Shown piece by piece: positions 8,375 through 16,740 of a stretch of 64,000 bases of DNA (the first letter of the stretch is position 1; the number at the start of each line of letters is the position of its first letter). The stretch covers positions 372,001 through 436,000 of the forward strand of contig NZ_BJDY01000003.1 in NCBI RefSeq assembly GCF_005405385.1. Direction: 5' to 3'. This DNA comes from Lactiplantibacillus mudanjiangensis (GTDB lineage: Bacteria > Bacillota > Bacilli > Lactobacillales > Lactobacillaceae). The translations under genes were made by a program, and so were the position numbers. Below the pieces are notes generated by a model that did not search any database, was not told where the DNA came from, and was given only the letters and a program-made list of their open reading frames with translations.

Positions 8375-9145
8375 CTATTTGTCTGAATTGTTGGCGGCGG
8401 CTCGCTTATTGGCATCGCGCTTGTCACGCCACCAGTGTAAGGCAATCGTAGCGCCAAATGCGAGAATGACAAAGATACTGAAGAGGGTATTGGAGATTTC
8501 GATATCAATCATCGGTAGGCTTAACGCCAGTTTTAGGGCGATAAAGCCGATTAAGACATAGGCCATAAATAAGAGCTCTGGAATTTTAGCTAATAAGACG
8601 ATCATGGCCTGAGCCACAAAACGCATTGCTAAGATCCCAATCAAACCACCAAGTAAGACGATCACGGGATTATTATCTAACGCCAAAGCGGTTAGAATCG
8701 AGTCGATCGAGAAGACGATATCTAACAAGATGATCGTTGCCACGGTGCCCCAAAATGAACGCACTTTAACTTTTGGTTTTTCACCTTTATTTTTAGTCCG
8801 TTTTTGATGATGTTGTTCGTAGAAGAAGTGAATCGACATGTAAAGCAAATAACCGGCACCGACTGCTTTGACGATCCAGAATTTAATGAGGTAAGCCCCG
8901 AGACCAATGGCAATGAACCGGAAGAGATAGGAGCCCCATAGTCCCCACATCAAGGCGTGATGTTCTTTCTTGGGGTCTTTTAGGGTAGCTGTTTGGGCGG
9001 CCAGGACGACGGCGTTATCGACCGACAGCAGGCATTCCATAATGGCCAGCGTCAAAATGGTCATTAGCCCAGCACTAGTCATGATGGCAGCGTGCCAATC
9101 GCTGGCTTCAAAGAACGGGGTGTAAAGACTGATAAGTTTAGTCAT
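8375..9145 (-). CDS. TerC-family integral membrane protein (YkoY-like)
   Basis: A 256-residue protein with about seven membrane helices. It shows the TerC signatures ECLLSVDNAVVLA near the N-terminus and DIVFSIDSILTALA in the middle, whose acidic residues are thought to bind metal. TerC proteins are linked to tellurite resistance; Bacillus relatives help load exported enzymes with manganese. The C-terminal tail is charged and cytosolic. GGAGA precedes the ATG. I looked for a yybP-ykoY manganese riboswitch upstream and could not see one. Confidence 0.85.
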   Translation of the reverse strand: MTKLISLYTPFFEASDWHAAIMTSAGLMTILTLAIMECLLSVDNAVVLAAQTATLKDPKKEHHALMWGLWGSYLFRFIAIGLGAYLIKFWIVKAVGAGYLLYMSIHFFYEQHHQKRTKNKGEKPKVKVRSFWGTVATIILLDIVFSIDSILTALALDNNPVIVLLGGLIGILAMRFVAQAMIVLLAKIPELLFMAYVLIGFIALKLALSLPMIDIEISNTLFSIFVILAFGATIALHWWRDKRDANKRAAANNSDK

Positions 9146-9707
9146 AAGTTAAGGTCTCCTTAGGGTAGCTGACAATCATATCGAGGAGCATAACGGCTTA
9201 ATCGTTAGCTAATCAAGGTAAACGTCTCGATTTGAATCGTTAAATATTAAATGTTCTGATGTCATGGAAATGAGTGTTACAAATAACGTTGTGATTTAAT
9301 AGATCGTTACCGTAATTCATTTCAATATTAAACGCTTTGTTCGCTATCGTCAATTTACTTTGGGACAGGTACTCAAGGTAAAAATAGAGGTATGAGAGAC
9401 TAATTTAGCTTTAGGTAAGGATATTTGCTAGTTTATTAAAAAGGCAGTCTTCTTTGTCCGTTACGATAAAATAAGGTGAATCCAATAACGTTCTTTGTCC
9501 CAACTATCTTGAAAGATATTTATGAGGTTGGCCAGGTACGGTGGCTGCTAACTGGGTGAAATAAATTCTTAAACTAGAAGCGTGTCTTATGACTATGCAT
9601 TGAGCAGCAACGCGGGCTTTGAAACTAATTAAGTAAGATGGGTAAGCGACTACAACAGCTAAGATATTGAGCTTGACCATAAGTGACTAATCATTTATTA
9701 TTGACTC
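9146..9707. other. Non-coding or decayed stretch at the edge of an accessory island
   Basis: About 560 bases without a convincing gene on either strand. Short readable fragments are broken by stops in all frames. The first 150 bases hold the TerC leader on the minus strand. The remainder looks like eroded sequence that leads into the broken TetR gene; its origin was not recognised. Confidence 0.5.
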
Positions 9708-10208
9708 ATGCGAACAATAGATAAAGCTAAGATCAGAAACCGTCAAGCTGCGGTGTTGGATTTTGTCGATAAGATCGGTATTGCCAATTTTATCACGGCT
9801 AAAGTGGTTAAGACTGCTGGTGTTAGCCCGGCACTCTATGCACCTACTATAAAGACAAAACAGGCATGCTTAGTCGTACCTACGAAAATGTGAAAGTCAA
9901 ACTTCACTCAAGAAATGATATTGATTTCAGCAAAAATTCGGATTTCCTTGAATAAGTATTGCGGCAGCTTCTTCATTACTCAGCTGATACATTTAAGCAA
10001 CCCTTCAAAGAATGTCCAGACCCTTTGGAATAACCCTGAGCAACTAGATGAACATACTTGTACTAATGAGGATAAAGTAGACACAATTACGCCTATAGCA
10101 TTACTGCTCCGTGAACCAAATTCAACTGATCGATTTGATCATAAAGGCAATTCTACCTTGATTGCTATTATTTTTATTTTTAAAAAACTGAACGGTCACT
10201 TATTATAA
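9708..10208 (+). pseudogene. Broken TetR-family regulator
   Basis: The N-terminus (AKIRNRQAAVLDFVDKIG, then TAKVVKTAGVSPALYA) is a TetR helix-turn-helix. A one-base insertion near 9843 shifts the frame: reading on in the next frame restores the expected YYKDKTGMLSRTYENVKVK. That frame meets a TAA at 9953-9955, continues readably, and a second shift near 10020 returns to the first frame, which runs to 10208. It lies directly upstream of an intact short-chain dehydrogenase gene and was probably its regulator. At least two frameshifts and one stop make function unlikely. Confidence 0.75.
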
Positions 10209-10222
10209 AAGGAGAATTTTCT

Positions 10223-11098
10223 ATGCAAAAAACAGTTCTAATTACCGGCGCAACAGATGGTATTGGCAAAGTTACTGCCCTGGCTCTGGCTAAGAAGCAA
10301 TACCACGTTATTATTCACGGTCGCAAAGCTGATAAGGCCGCCATGGTTCAGGCAGAAATAATCAAATTATCTGGTAATCCCAACATTGAAATCGAAATTG
10401 CTGATCTCTTCGATCTTAACGCTGTCCGTAACATGGCTAATCGGTTACTTACCCGACTTGATCACCTTGATGTTTTAATCAACAACGCTGGTGGGTATTT
10501 AGGAAAAGAGCGTCGCATTAATACAGAGGGGCTTGAGCATACGTTGACGCTGAACGTCTTAGCGCCTTTTTTACTAACGCAATTACTTTTACCATTAATT
10601 GCTAAAAGTCTTGCTGGGCGTATCGTTAATACAAGTTCTGGCATGCACCGTCGAGCACCTGAACCAAACTTCGATGATTTTCAGTTTAAGAAGCATTTCG
10701 AAGCATCTAGCGCTTACGCATCAACAAAATTATACGTTATCTGGCTAACTAGGCACTGGGTTAAGGAATTACAAAGTCGCGGTATCAAAAACGTCACAGT
10801 TAATGCTTCTCATCCGGGGGCAGTAGCGACTAACTTTGGCAAGGACGATGATAAAGGATTCCTCCCAAATCTCATCTTTCGAATTGCGCCAATCTTTGAG
10901 AGCACTCCAGAAAAAGGTGCCCAAACAACGATCTTTCTAGCTGATTCCGCCAGTGTTACGACTACTACTGGTCAGTTTTTTAACAACAAGAAAAAACTTG
11001 AAAAGCCGGAAGACAAATACTATACAATAGCTCGTGAACAAGAGCTGTGGGATCGTTGTTTAACACTGGTCAAACCATATATGAATGCCCATGGCTAA
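10223..11098 (+). CDS. Short-chain dehydrogenase/reductase (SDR), retinol-dehydrogenase-like
   Basis: A 291-residue NAD(P)-dependent oxidoreductase. The cofactor loop TGATDGIG is at residues 7-14, NNAGG follows near 87-91, the catalytic Ser is in VNTSSGMH, and the YASTK motif gives the Tyr-Lys pair. The length and the late extension fit the retinol dehydrogenase/WW-oxidoreductase-like branch; the substrate is unknown. AAAGGAGA precedes the ATG. It is the only intact gene in a decayed island: a broken TetR gene precedes it, and a broken ORF overlaps its last 8 nt. Confidence 0.88.
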   Translation: MQKTVLITGATDGIGKVTALALAKKQYHVIIHGRKADKAAMVQAEIIKLSGNPNIEIEIADLFDLNAVRNMANRLLTRLDHLDVLINNAGGYLGKERRINTEGLEHTLTLNVLAPFLLTQLLLPLIAKSLAGRIVNTSSGMHRRAPEPNFDDFQFKKHFEASSAYASTKLYVIWLTRHWVKELQSRGIKNVTVNASHPGAVATNFGKDDDKGFLPNLIFRIAPIFESTPEKGAQTTIFLADSASVTTTTGQFFNNKKKLEKPEDKYYTIAREQELWDRCLTLVKPYMNAHG

Positions 11099-11484
11099 TT
11101 TCTATCGATTACAAAATGAGGCTAACAAGTTTGCAATGCGTCCTTTTGACGCAATAACTACTCCTGAGACTCCGATTATTCGATATTCGCCGCAATGGTA
11201 GCAATGTGAAACTTGGAAGTTAGTTGGAGATGTGGGTAACGTCCTTGCGATTCATAATCTTTACACAGATTTGTTTCTCGCACCGATGGCTGGCAATTAT
11301 CTTACACAACTCGATTTATCACTAAGAAAGGTGACAAGCTGGCGCCTAGTTCAAGCATCTAAAGAAACTGAATTTCACGACATAAAGCTCTGGGTCACCA
11401 GCGTTTCTACCAACAAAAATGACACCTTACGCTAATGCTTTCGAGCAACGTTGGCGACTTCGCGCACAGTATCCTTGGTTCTAA
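11091..11484 (+). pseudogene. Broken ORF with ricin-B/beta-trefoil-like sequence, coupled to the SDR gene
   Basis: The reading starts at an ATG that overlaps the SDR stop by 8 nt (ATGGCTAA), runs 36 codons (FYRLQNEANKFAMRP...), meets an in-frame TAG at 11199-11201, then continues in the same frame to 11435. A one-base shift near 11415 restores a further segment ending QRWRLRAQYPWF at 11484. The recurring pattern YRLQN, W-K-L-V, IHN, SWRLV resembles ricin-type beta-trefoil carbohydrate-binding repeats; this assignment is tentative. The stop plus frameshift indicate a dead gene. Confidence 0.5.
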
Positions 11485-11558
11485 CTCAAAGACCATCTAA
11501 AATATAAAAAATATTTTGTGAGTTCGACATACCCGGTACAGCCACCAGGTATTAATAA

Positions 11559-11884
11559 ATGAGCGTCTCAATATCTATAAAGGCTAACTTAAAACGTCCA
11601 AAAGAAACTCCACTTGAGGAATAATTATTGGAAGATTTTGCCGAACCAGGTCGCCTTAAAAAACTTGCTCTGGTCACCGAAAAAGTTGTTTATCTCGAAT
11701 TCTTCATTGAAAATGGGCGTCTTGCCACTACCATTACTTCCCTTTCTATAGCTGATAAGATGGTGTTATATCAGTATTACTATTCTGAACTGAACGATGT
11801 AGAGATCGGTAGCTGCAACGGTAAAACTAGTCAGGGAGTGAAAGAGCATTGGCGCGGATCAAGAAAGCATGCGAAAAGATATAA
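11559..11884 (+). pseudogene. Broken sigma-70 region-4/HTH-like ORF
   Basis: Starting at ATG 11559 (MSVSISIKANLKRPKETPLEE), an in-frame TAA falls at 11622-11624. The frame then continues (LLEDFAEPGRLKKLAL..., YYYSELNDVEIGSCNGKTSQGVKE). A one-base shift near 11845 gives ALARIKKACEKI and a stop at 11882. The LNDVEIG...GKTSQGVKE...ARIKKA pattern resembles the helix-turn-helix of sigma-70 region 4 as seen in small sigma-like proteins of mobile elements. The assignment is tentative; the disruption is clear if that reading is correct. Confidence 0.45.
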
Positions 11885-12071
11885 AAAGCCAAGAAAATCT
11901 GATGAAAACATATTTCCAACAAATAAAATCACTAAAGTAACGATAGTCTTACTCGTTTGGATTGGCATCTAAGTAGCACATGGCACCTTCATTTTATGTT
12001 TTATTTGTCAGTCGCTACGCTGCGAAAGGAGAGTTAGCATAAGATTCCGCAAGTTAAGCATTCAATAATAT

Positions 12072-12087
12072 TATTTCCCGGGAAATA
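12072..12087. promoter_or_regulatory. 16-bp perfect palindrome upstream of MFS gene
   Basis: TATTTCCCGGGAAATA is a perfect palindrome about 90 bases before the MFS start codon and 30 bases upstream of a TTGACA (12120-12125). It is a plausible operator for an unidentified regulator. Confidence 0.4.
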
Positions 12088-12176
12088 TGTCGAAATAGCC
12101 GAAAAGTGTGTTAAGCTAGTTGACATGACAATAACTTATTTTAAGTTAGTTGATCTTAGATTTGGAGATGACAATC

Positions 12177-13409
12177 ATGGATGACGCGGAGCGTGAGCGC
12201 GGACCATGGCATCGCAATTTAATCGTGCTTTGGTTTTGTACGTTTGTCGCGGGGATGGCGTTTAGTGAAATTATGCCATTCTTATCATTATTTGTTAGTC
12301 AGTTAGGTGATTTTAGTAAACAACAGGTCACGTTTTATAGTGGGTTAGCTTATGCCGCCGACTATGCCATTTCGGCGATTTCAGCGCCGTTATGGGGCAT
12401 TATTGCGGATAAAAAGGGTCGTAAGATCATGTTATTGCGCGCCTCATTAGGAATGGCCGTGGCCATGGGACTCATGGGATTCGTGACCAACGTTTGGCAA
12501 TTAGTTGCTTTGCGCGCCTTACAAGGGGTTTTTGCGGGCTTTATTTCTAATGCCCAAGCATTGGTTGCTTCGCAAACACCACGGAAGTATAGTGGTCGCG
12601 CCTTAAGTACTTTAATTACAGGTGCGGTTAGTGGGAACTTGTTTGGTCCGGTTATCGGTGGGATCTTAGCCCAGTTATTCTCGATTCGAAACACGTTCTT
12701 TATTACGGCTGGTTTACTGGTAGGGGCCTTCTTGTTGAGTTTGTTCTTTGTTCAAGAACACTTCAAGCCAGTGGAACATCACCGCGAACCAGGGGCGAGT
12801 CGCAATCCGTTAGCGGCGTTCCCAAATCCGACCTTAATTATCGTGATGCTATGTTCAACGATGATTGTGCAGCTAGGTAATGCGTCAATTGCGCCGATTA
12901 TTAGTTTGTACGTCCAAGAATTGATGCATCACACTGGCCCAATCACCGTGATTGCTGGGATTATCGCGGCTTTGCCCGGGGTGTCCAACATTTTAGCGGC
13001 ACCACGATTAGGGCGTTATGGGGATGAACATGGCTCTGGAAAAGTGCTTTTATTTGGATATATCTTTGCCGTTGTCATGTATTTCCCACAAGGTGTCGTT
13101 TCAGGGGTCATTACGTTAGGTATTTTGCGGTTTGCGATCGGAATTTCAGATGGAGCCTTGTTCCCTGAAATTCAGACGTTGATTACCAAGAATACGCCAG
13201 TCCATTTAACCTCGACTGTCTTTAGTTATAATCAGTCGTTTCAAGCGATTGGGAATATGCTAGGCGCGATGATTGGTGGGATGATCGCCGGGGCCTTCAA
13301 TTATAATGCCGTCTTTATTTTTACGGCCATGATGCTATTAGTTAACTTAGGGTTAATTTTGTGGCTGGTTCCTGGCATTTGGAAGAACAACCGTAGTATG
13401 GCGGAATAG
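12177..13409 (+). CDS. MFS multidrug exporter (DHA1, PmrA/MdtG-like)
   Basis: A 410-residue, 12-helix transporter. Motif A between helices 2 and 3 reads GIIADKKGRKIMLL, and the two-domain symmetry with a central loop (about 195-220) is clear. Such proteins export drugs or metabolites by proton antiport; the substrate is unknown. ATG 12177 has GGAGA eight bases upstream; in-frame TTG 12150 and ATG 12168 are poorly placed. It stands alone, with a palindrome upstream and a terminator downstream. Confidence 0.85.
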   Translation: MDDAERERGPWHRNLIVLWFCTFVAGMAFSEIMPFLSLFVSQLGDFSKQQVTFYSGLAYAADYAISAISAPLWGIIADKKGRKIMLLRASLGMAVAMGLMGFVTNVWQLVALRALQGVFAGFISNAQALVASQTPRKYSGRALSTLITGAVSGNLFGPVIGGILAQLFSIRNTFFITAGLLVGAFLLSLFFVQEHFKPVEHHREPGASRNPLAAFPNPTLIIVMLCSTMIVQLGNASIAPIISLYVQELMHHTGPITVIAGIIAALPGVSNILAAPRLGRYGDEHGSGKVLLFGYIFAVVMYFPQGVVSGVITLGILRFAIGISDGALFPEIQTLITKNTPVHLTSTVFSYNQSFQAIGNMLGAMIGGMIAGAFNYNAVFIFTAMMLLVNLGLILWLVPGIWKNNRSMAE

Positions 13410-13416
13410 TTAGTTT

Positions 13417-13452
13417 AGTGATTAATGTCAACCTGGCATTGATCACTTTTTA
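13417..13452 (+). terminator. Terminator of MFS gene
   Basis: AGTGATTAATG (13417-13427) pairs with CATTGATCACT (13437-13447) through one G-U pair, followed by TTTTTA. Confidence 0.75.
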
Positions 13453-13465
13453 TTTAGTCAAATAG

Positions 13466-13513
13466 TTGCAATTTTTGAATAGCGCGTCTATCCTTAGTTC
13501 TATGGATATCGAA
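13466..13513 (+). promoter_or_regulatory. arsR promoter with operator over the start codon
   Basis: TTGCAA (13466-13471), 17 bp, TATCCT (13489-13494). The predicted transcript start (about 13501) coincides with the ATG at 13502. The operator-like repeat TTCTAT-GGAT-ATCGAA (13498-13513) covers that start. Confidence 0.6.
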
Positions 13514-13798
13514 TTAAATCAAGTCGCGGCGGATCAGCAACGAGTTGCTATTTTTAAAGCGTTAGCTGAACCTAATCGCCTTCGGATTATCCGTGTGCTT
13601 TATCATGAACACCGTGAAATGACCTGCAGTGAAGTGGGGGCGCAATTACAAATTAGCAAGTCCACGGTCTCGTATCATTTTAAAGCGTTACGGTTGGTCG
13701 GATTAACGAATACTCGTCAAGTCGCGCAAACCAAATATTTGTCGTTACAATTAGCCACGTTTGACCGTTACTTACCAGGGTTCTTAGCAACCCTGTAA
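13502..13798 (+). CDS. ArsR/SmtB-family winged-helix regulator
   Basis: A 98-residue repressor: FKALAEPNRLRIIRVLYHEH starts the winged helix, and QLQISKSTVSYHFKALRLVGL is the recognition helix. There is no Cys-rich metal box like ELCVCDL; CSEV holds the only cysteine, so the ligand may not be a metal. No ribosome site precedes ATG 13502, and the -10 box is seven bases upstream, which fits a leaderless mRNA. The operator half-sites recur in front of the downstream MFS gene, its probable target. Confidence 0.8.
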   Translation: MDIELNQVAADQQRVAIFKALAEPNRLRIIRVLYHEHREMTCSEVGAQLQISKSTVSYHFKALRLVGLTNTRQVAQTKYLSLQLATFDRYLPGFLATL

Positions 13799-13813
13799 TT
13801 TTTGAACTACTAG

Positions 13814-13829
13814 TTCGATGGCTATCGAA
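13814..13829. promoter_or_regulatory. Second ArsR-type operator
   Basis: TTCGAT-GGCT-ATCGAA, perfect six-base arms, between arsR and the MFS gene. It differs by one arm base from the copy that spans the arsR start (13498-13513). Confidence 0.6.
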
Positions 13830-13853
13830 TCAAGAGAGAAAGAAGCTTAACTA

Positions 13854-15041
13854 ATGATGACCAAGACACATGCACACAGTCGCTACTTAACGCTTGGGAT
13901 GATCTTGGTGGCCGCCAATATGCGGTTACCGATTACGATGATGCCGGGATTAATTAGTAGCTTAAAACATACCCTCGGCTTGCCGAGTTCAATGGCCGGT
14001 CTGTTAACGACAATTCCTTTGTTAACTTTTGCGGTAATGTCACCTTTGATTGCTTACTGGGGTCGCCGTTTTGGGAACGAGTGGACGATTTATGGCTTAC
14101 TCGTGATTTTAGCTATTGGGAGTTATTTACGCCTATTGCCAGCCATTGGGTTACTACTTTTTGGCACATTACTGGTTGGCATTGGCGTTGATGGTGGCAA
14201 TGTCTTAATTCCCGCCATCATTAAAGATAATTTTCCAACGAAGATTGGGATTGCAACTAGTGAATATACCGTTTCGATGTTATTGGTTGGGGCGATTGGA
14301 ACCGGCGTTTCGGGTGTCTTAGCCGCGCATTGGTCACTGCCGATCGTGATGGCTGTCTTATCAGTTTTGAGTGTGATTAACTTGATCGTTTGGGTACCTA
14401 ATTTAGCTTATAATCATCGTGAGGGACAACCTGTGCATCAGGATAAAACGACTGAAAACACGGTTAATGTTTGGCATTTGCCGGTAGCTTGGCTGGTGAC
14501 TGCGTTCTTTGGTCTTCAGGCTTTAGTCTACTATTCCATGTTAACGTGGTTACCAACAATTTTAGTCGCCCATGGGTTTACGGCTATCGCGGCGGGAAAT
14601 TTAGTGACCGTTATGCAATTAGGTGGGTTGCCATTAGCGTTTTTAGTGCCGATTACGGCAGAGAAACGCTATGGTGTGCCAGTGATGGTGGCGACGGTTG
14701 GGATTGGCTTTATTGGTGGCATTGCGGGGATATTATTGCCCGGGTTATCTTTAGGCGTCGCGACCTTTCTATGCCTAATTTTAGGGTTTGGCTCAGGGGC
14801 GGCATTTAATCTAGCCGTGGTATTCTTTACCCAAAAGACCAATAATGGCTTTGATACCGCTGCGCTATCTGGCATGGCGCAATCAGCCGGTTACTTATTG
14901 GCTGCAGTGGGACCGGTTTTGTTTGGCTGGTTAGGGAGTCATTTGGGCTGGACCTTGGTCATTTGTTTGGCGGTGATTTTATCAGTGCTGTTAACCTTAA
15001 CCGGTGTGATCATTAATCGTCACGACAGTATCTATGAATAA
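13854..15041 (+). CDS. MFS transporter, CynX/NimT (cyanate permease-like) family
   Basis: A 395-residue, 12-helix permease. The first helix and loop (AANMRLPITMMPGLISSLKHTLGLPSS) match the CynX/NimT family signature, in which R-x-P-I-T is conserved. Members move cyanate, nitroimidazoles or unknown small molecules; naming a substrate would be guessing. A second start three bases later is possible. It follows the arsR gene by 55 nt with a matching operator between them, so induction through ArsR is likely. Confidence 0.82.
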   Translation: MMTKTHAHSRYLTLGMILVAANMRLPITMMPGLISSLKHTLGLPSSMAGLLTTIPLLTFAVMSPLIAYWGRRFGNEWTIYGLLVILAIGSYLRLLPAIGLLLFGTLLVGIGVDGGNVLIPAIIKDNFPTKIGIATSEYTVSMLLVGAIGTGVSGVLAAHWSLPIVMAVLSVLSVINLIVWVPNLAYNHREGQPVHQDKTTENTVNVWHLPVAWLVTAFFGLQALVYYSMLTWLPTILVAHGFTAIAAGNLVTVMQLGGLPLAFLVPITAEKRYGVPVMVATVGIGFIGGIAGILLPGLSLGVATFLCLILGFGSGAAFNLAVVFFTQKTNNGFDTAALSGMAQSAGYLLAAVGPVLFGWLGSHLGWTLVICLAVILSVLLTLTGVIINRHDSIYE

Positions 15042-15052
15042 GTTTGACTAGC

Positions 15053-15098
15053 AAAAAATGAGCTCGATCAAGTCGTAACGGCTGATCGAGCTCATTTT
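15053..15098. terminator. Strong bidirectional terminator
   Basis: A stem of sixteen bp (AAAATGAGCTCGATCA with TGATCGAGCTCATTTT) and a 12-base loop. It serves the convergent MFS and PTS IIC genes. Confidence 0.88.
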
Positions 15099-15100
15099 AG

Positions 15101-16348
15101 TTATTCAGTTTCAGTAGGTGTTGATTGTTCGGAAGCTAGCATTTGTTTTTCGGCAACTTTGAAGAATGGATAGTAGGCCGCGCCGGCAATGAGTAATTCG
15201 GCCGCTGACCAAACCGCTGCTCGCCAATCCCAACCAGTCGCCATTAATGGGCCAATGATTGGAGGCATCGTCCAAGGCACCATGGCCACGGGTGCTGAGA
15301 TCCAGCCGAGCGTAATGAATAGGTAGGAAAGGGTGGCTAAGACCAATGGCACGACGATAAATGGAATCATCGTAATGGCATTCATGACAATTGGAAAACC
15401 GAAGATAACAGGTTCGTTAATTTCAAAGAGGGCACTTGGAAAGGCCACTTTACCTAAATCTCGATAAGTGCGACTCTTCGAGAAGAGCATTAACGCAACT
15501 AATGTAATGGTAGCCCCGGTCCCACCAACGTTAACGTAAAGGCTAGAGAACCCAGCGGCGGTCACGTATGGTAGTGGTTGATGATGTGCTAAGGCGGTCC
15601 CGTTGGCTGCTAAGAATTGCAAGAAGATTGGATCGGCAATCCCTTCGAGCGTCATGTCGCCATGAATCCCACAGACCCAAAGTAAACTAACCAGCAACGT
15701 GTAAACTAGAATCCCTGGTAAGGTGTTCATTGCAAACAATAGTGGATGGAAGATTGTTTGAACGACTTGATTGATGTCGACGTGTAGTGGCATCCGTACG
15801 AACCAGAACAATAATAGAATGACGAAGCCTGGGAAGAGGGCAACGAAGGAATTTGAAACGGCGTCTGGCACCCCAGCTGGTAATTTGATGACAATGTTTC
15901 GTTTAACAAAGAAGTTAAAAATTGAAACGGCAATAAACGCGGTAATAATAGCTGTAAACAAACCGGATGAAGCGAAATTGTCGGTATTCAATTTAAACTT
16001 ATTGTCGAATGAACTAATCACAAAGGCCATAGTGGCTAACCCGGCCCCCGATAACGGGTCGATCTCTAAGGCTTTGGATAATTCATAACCAATCCCAATA
16101 ACTGCTAGTAGCGAAATAATCCCAAATGACCCGTTGACCGCGACCCCAATCATATCCATATAGGGTGCAATAAATGTCGTCCACGCTTTGATCGGAATGT
16201 TCCCGATGATTAAGAAGACACTCCCACTAATGATGGCGGGTAAGGTCAAAACTAATCCATTCCGGACCGAAACGAGGTATTTATTATTCCCGACTCTGGC
16301 CATCGGGGGCATTAAGGTATTTTGAAGCCAATCCATAAATTTGTGCAT
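15101..16348 (-). CDS. PTS cellobiose/diacetylchitobiose-type EIIC permease
   Basis: A 415-residue membrane permease of the lactose/cellobiose PTS superfamily (about ten helices). The family region GIHGDMTLEG is followed by the substrate-site motif FEINEPVIFGFPIVMN near residue 295. It moves a beta-glucoside-like sugar while EIIB phosphorylates it; no EIIB or EIIA lies beside it, so it must borrow partners. A one-mismatch cre lies about 55 bases before the start codon, so CcpA control is likely. Confidence 0.85.
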   Translation of the reverse strand: MHKFMDWLQNTLMPPMARVGNNKYLVSVRNGLVLTLPAIISGSVFLIIGNIPIKAWTTFIAPYMDMIGVAVNGSFGIISLLAVIGIGYELSKALEIDPLSGAGLATMAFVISSFDNKFKLNTDNFASSGLFTAIITAFIAVSIFNFFVKRNIVIKLPAGVPDAVSNSFVALFPGFVILLLFWFVRMPLHVDINQVVQTIFHPLLFAMNTLPGILVYTLLVSLLWVCGIHGDMTLEGIADPIFLQFLAANGTALAHHQPLPYVTAAGFSSLYVNVGGTGATITLVALMLFSKSRTYRDLGKVAFPSALFEINEPVIFGFPIVMNAITMIPFIVVPLVLATLSYLFITLGWISAPVAMVPWTMPPIIGPLMATGWDWRAAVWSAAELLIAGAAYYPFFKVAEKQMLASEQSTPTETE

Positions 16349-16402
16349 ATCATAACTCCTCCTTGGTTTTGATAGGCCTAGAATAGGCTTTATGGCGCAC
16401 TT

Positions 16403-16416
16403 TGTAAACCCTTACA
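16403..16416 (-). promoter_or_regulatory. cre site (CcpA) before PTS IIC
   Basis: On the minus strand TGTAAGGGTTTACA fits TGWAANCGNTNWCA with one mismatch. It is placed in the leader of the IIC gene. Confidence 0.6.
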
Positions 16417-16564
16417 AAACGTGATATGACTATACTTATTGTTCGATACGACCAACCGATACCCTCAAATGCTATTTGTACCAACAAATTATGGGCTAGA
16501 CCAGATTATGAGAATTCGCTTAAAAAAGGTGCGAAAAAATTTTTGGATTCTTCAAACTAAATTA

Positions 16565-16594
16565 AAAACGCTTGAGCAATTGCCCAAGCGTTTT
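16565..16594 (-). terminator. Terminator of the gntR-IIC-DUF3284 operon
   Basis: AAAACGCTTG/CAAGCGTTTT ten-bp stem with a ten-base loop and T-rich tail on the minus strand. It lies 147 bases past the DUF3284 stop, beyond a structured element. Confidence 0.75.
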
Positions 16595-16624
16595 AGGTGA
16601 TACGACTTGATCTTATTTGTTGAA

Positions 16625-16738
16625 ACGTGCGCTCACAACCTGCGCCTTCCGCTTAGCTACGAAACACGACGGATTGAAACTCACAATCAGCCGTGTTTCT
16701 AGGCTATGCTCAGTCACAACCCGGCTGTGAGCCCACTC
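16625..16738. repeat. Structured intergenic element (divergent relative of the 182-nt repeats)
   Basis: An outer stem pairs GCTCACAACC (about 16631) with GGCTGTGAGC (about 16723), best as G-U-tolerant pairing on the minus strand. An inner long hairpin has arms GAAACACG and CGTGTTTC. The overall plan (outer stem holding CTCACA/TGTGAGC, inner stem with GTGTTTC) and the end CACTCT...TTAT recall the repeats at 38792 and 40367. Like them it lies between a last stop codon and a terminator. Relatedness is by eye only. Confidence 0.5.
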
Positions 16739-16740
16739 TA

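Noticed and set aside
9146-9300. Possible yybP-ykoY manganese riboswitch upstream of the TerC gene
   Set aside because: The context fits, but I could not find the conserved loop sequences or the paired arms of the aptamer on the minus strand.
9180-9660. Minus-strand fragments that looked like a decayed transposase
   Set aside because: Readable stretches are short and broken, and no transposase motif such as DDE context could be recognised.
9915-10208. 97-codon ORF as an independent gene
   Set aside because: It shares the frame of the broken TetR N-terminus and is best read as the tail of that pseudogene; no ribosome site.
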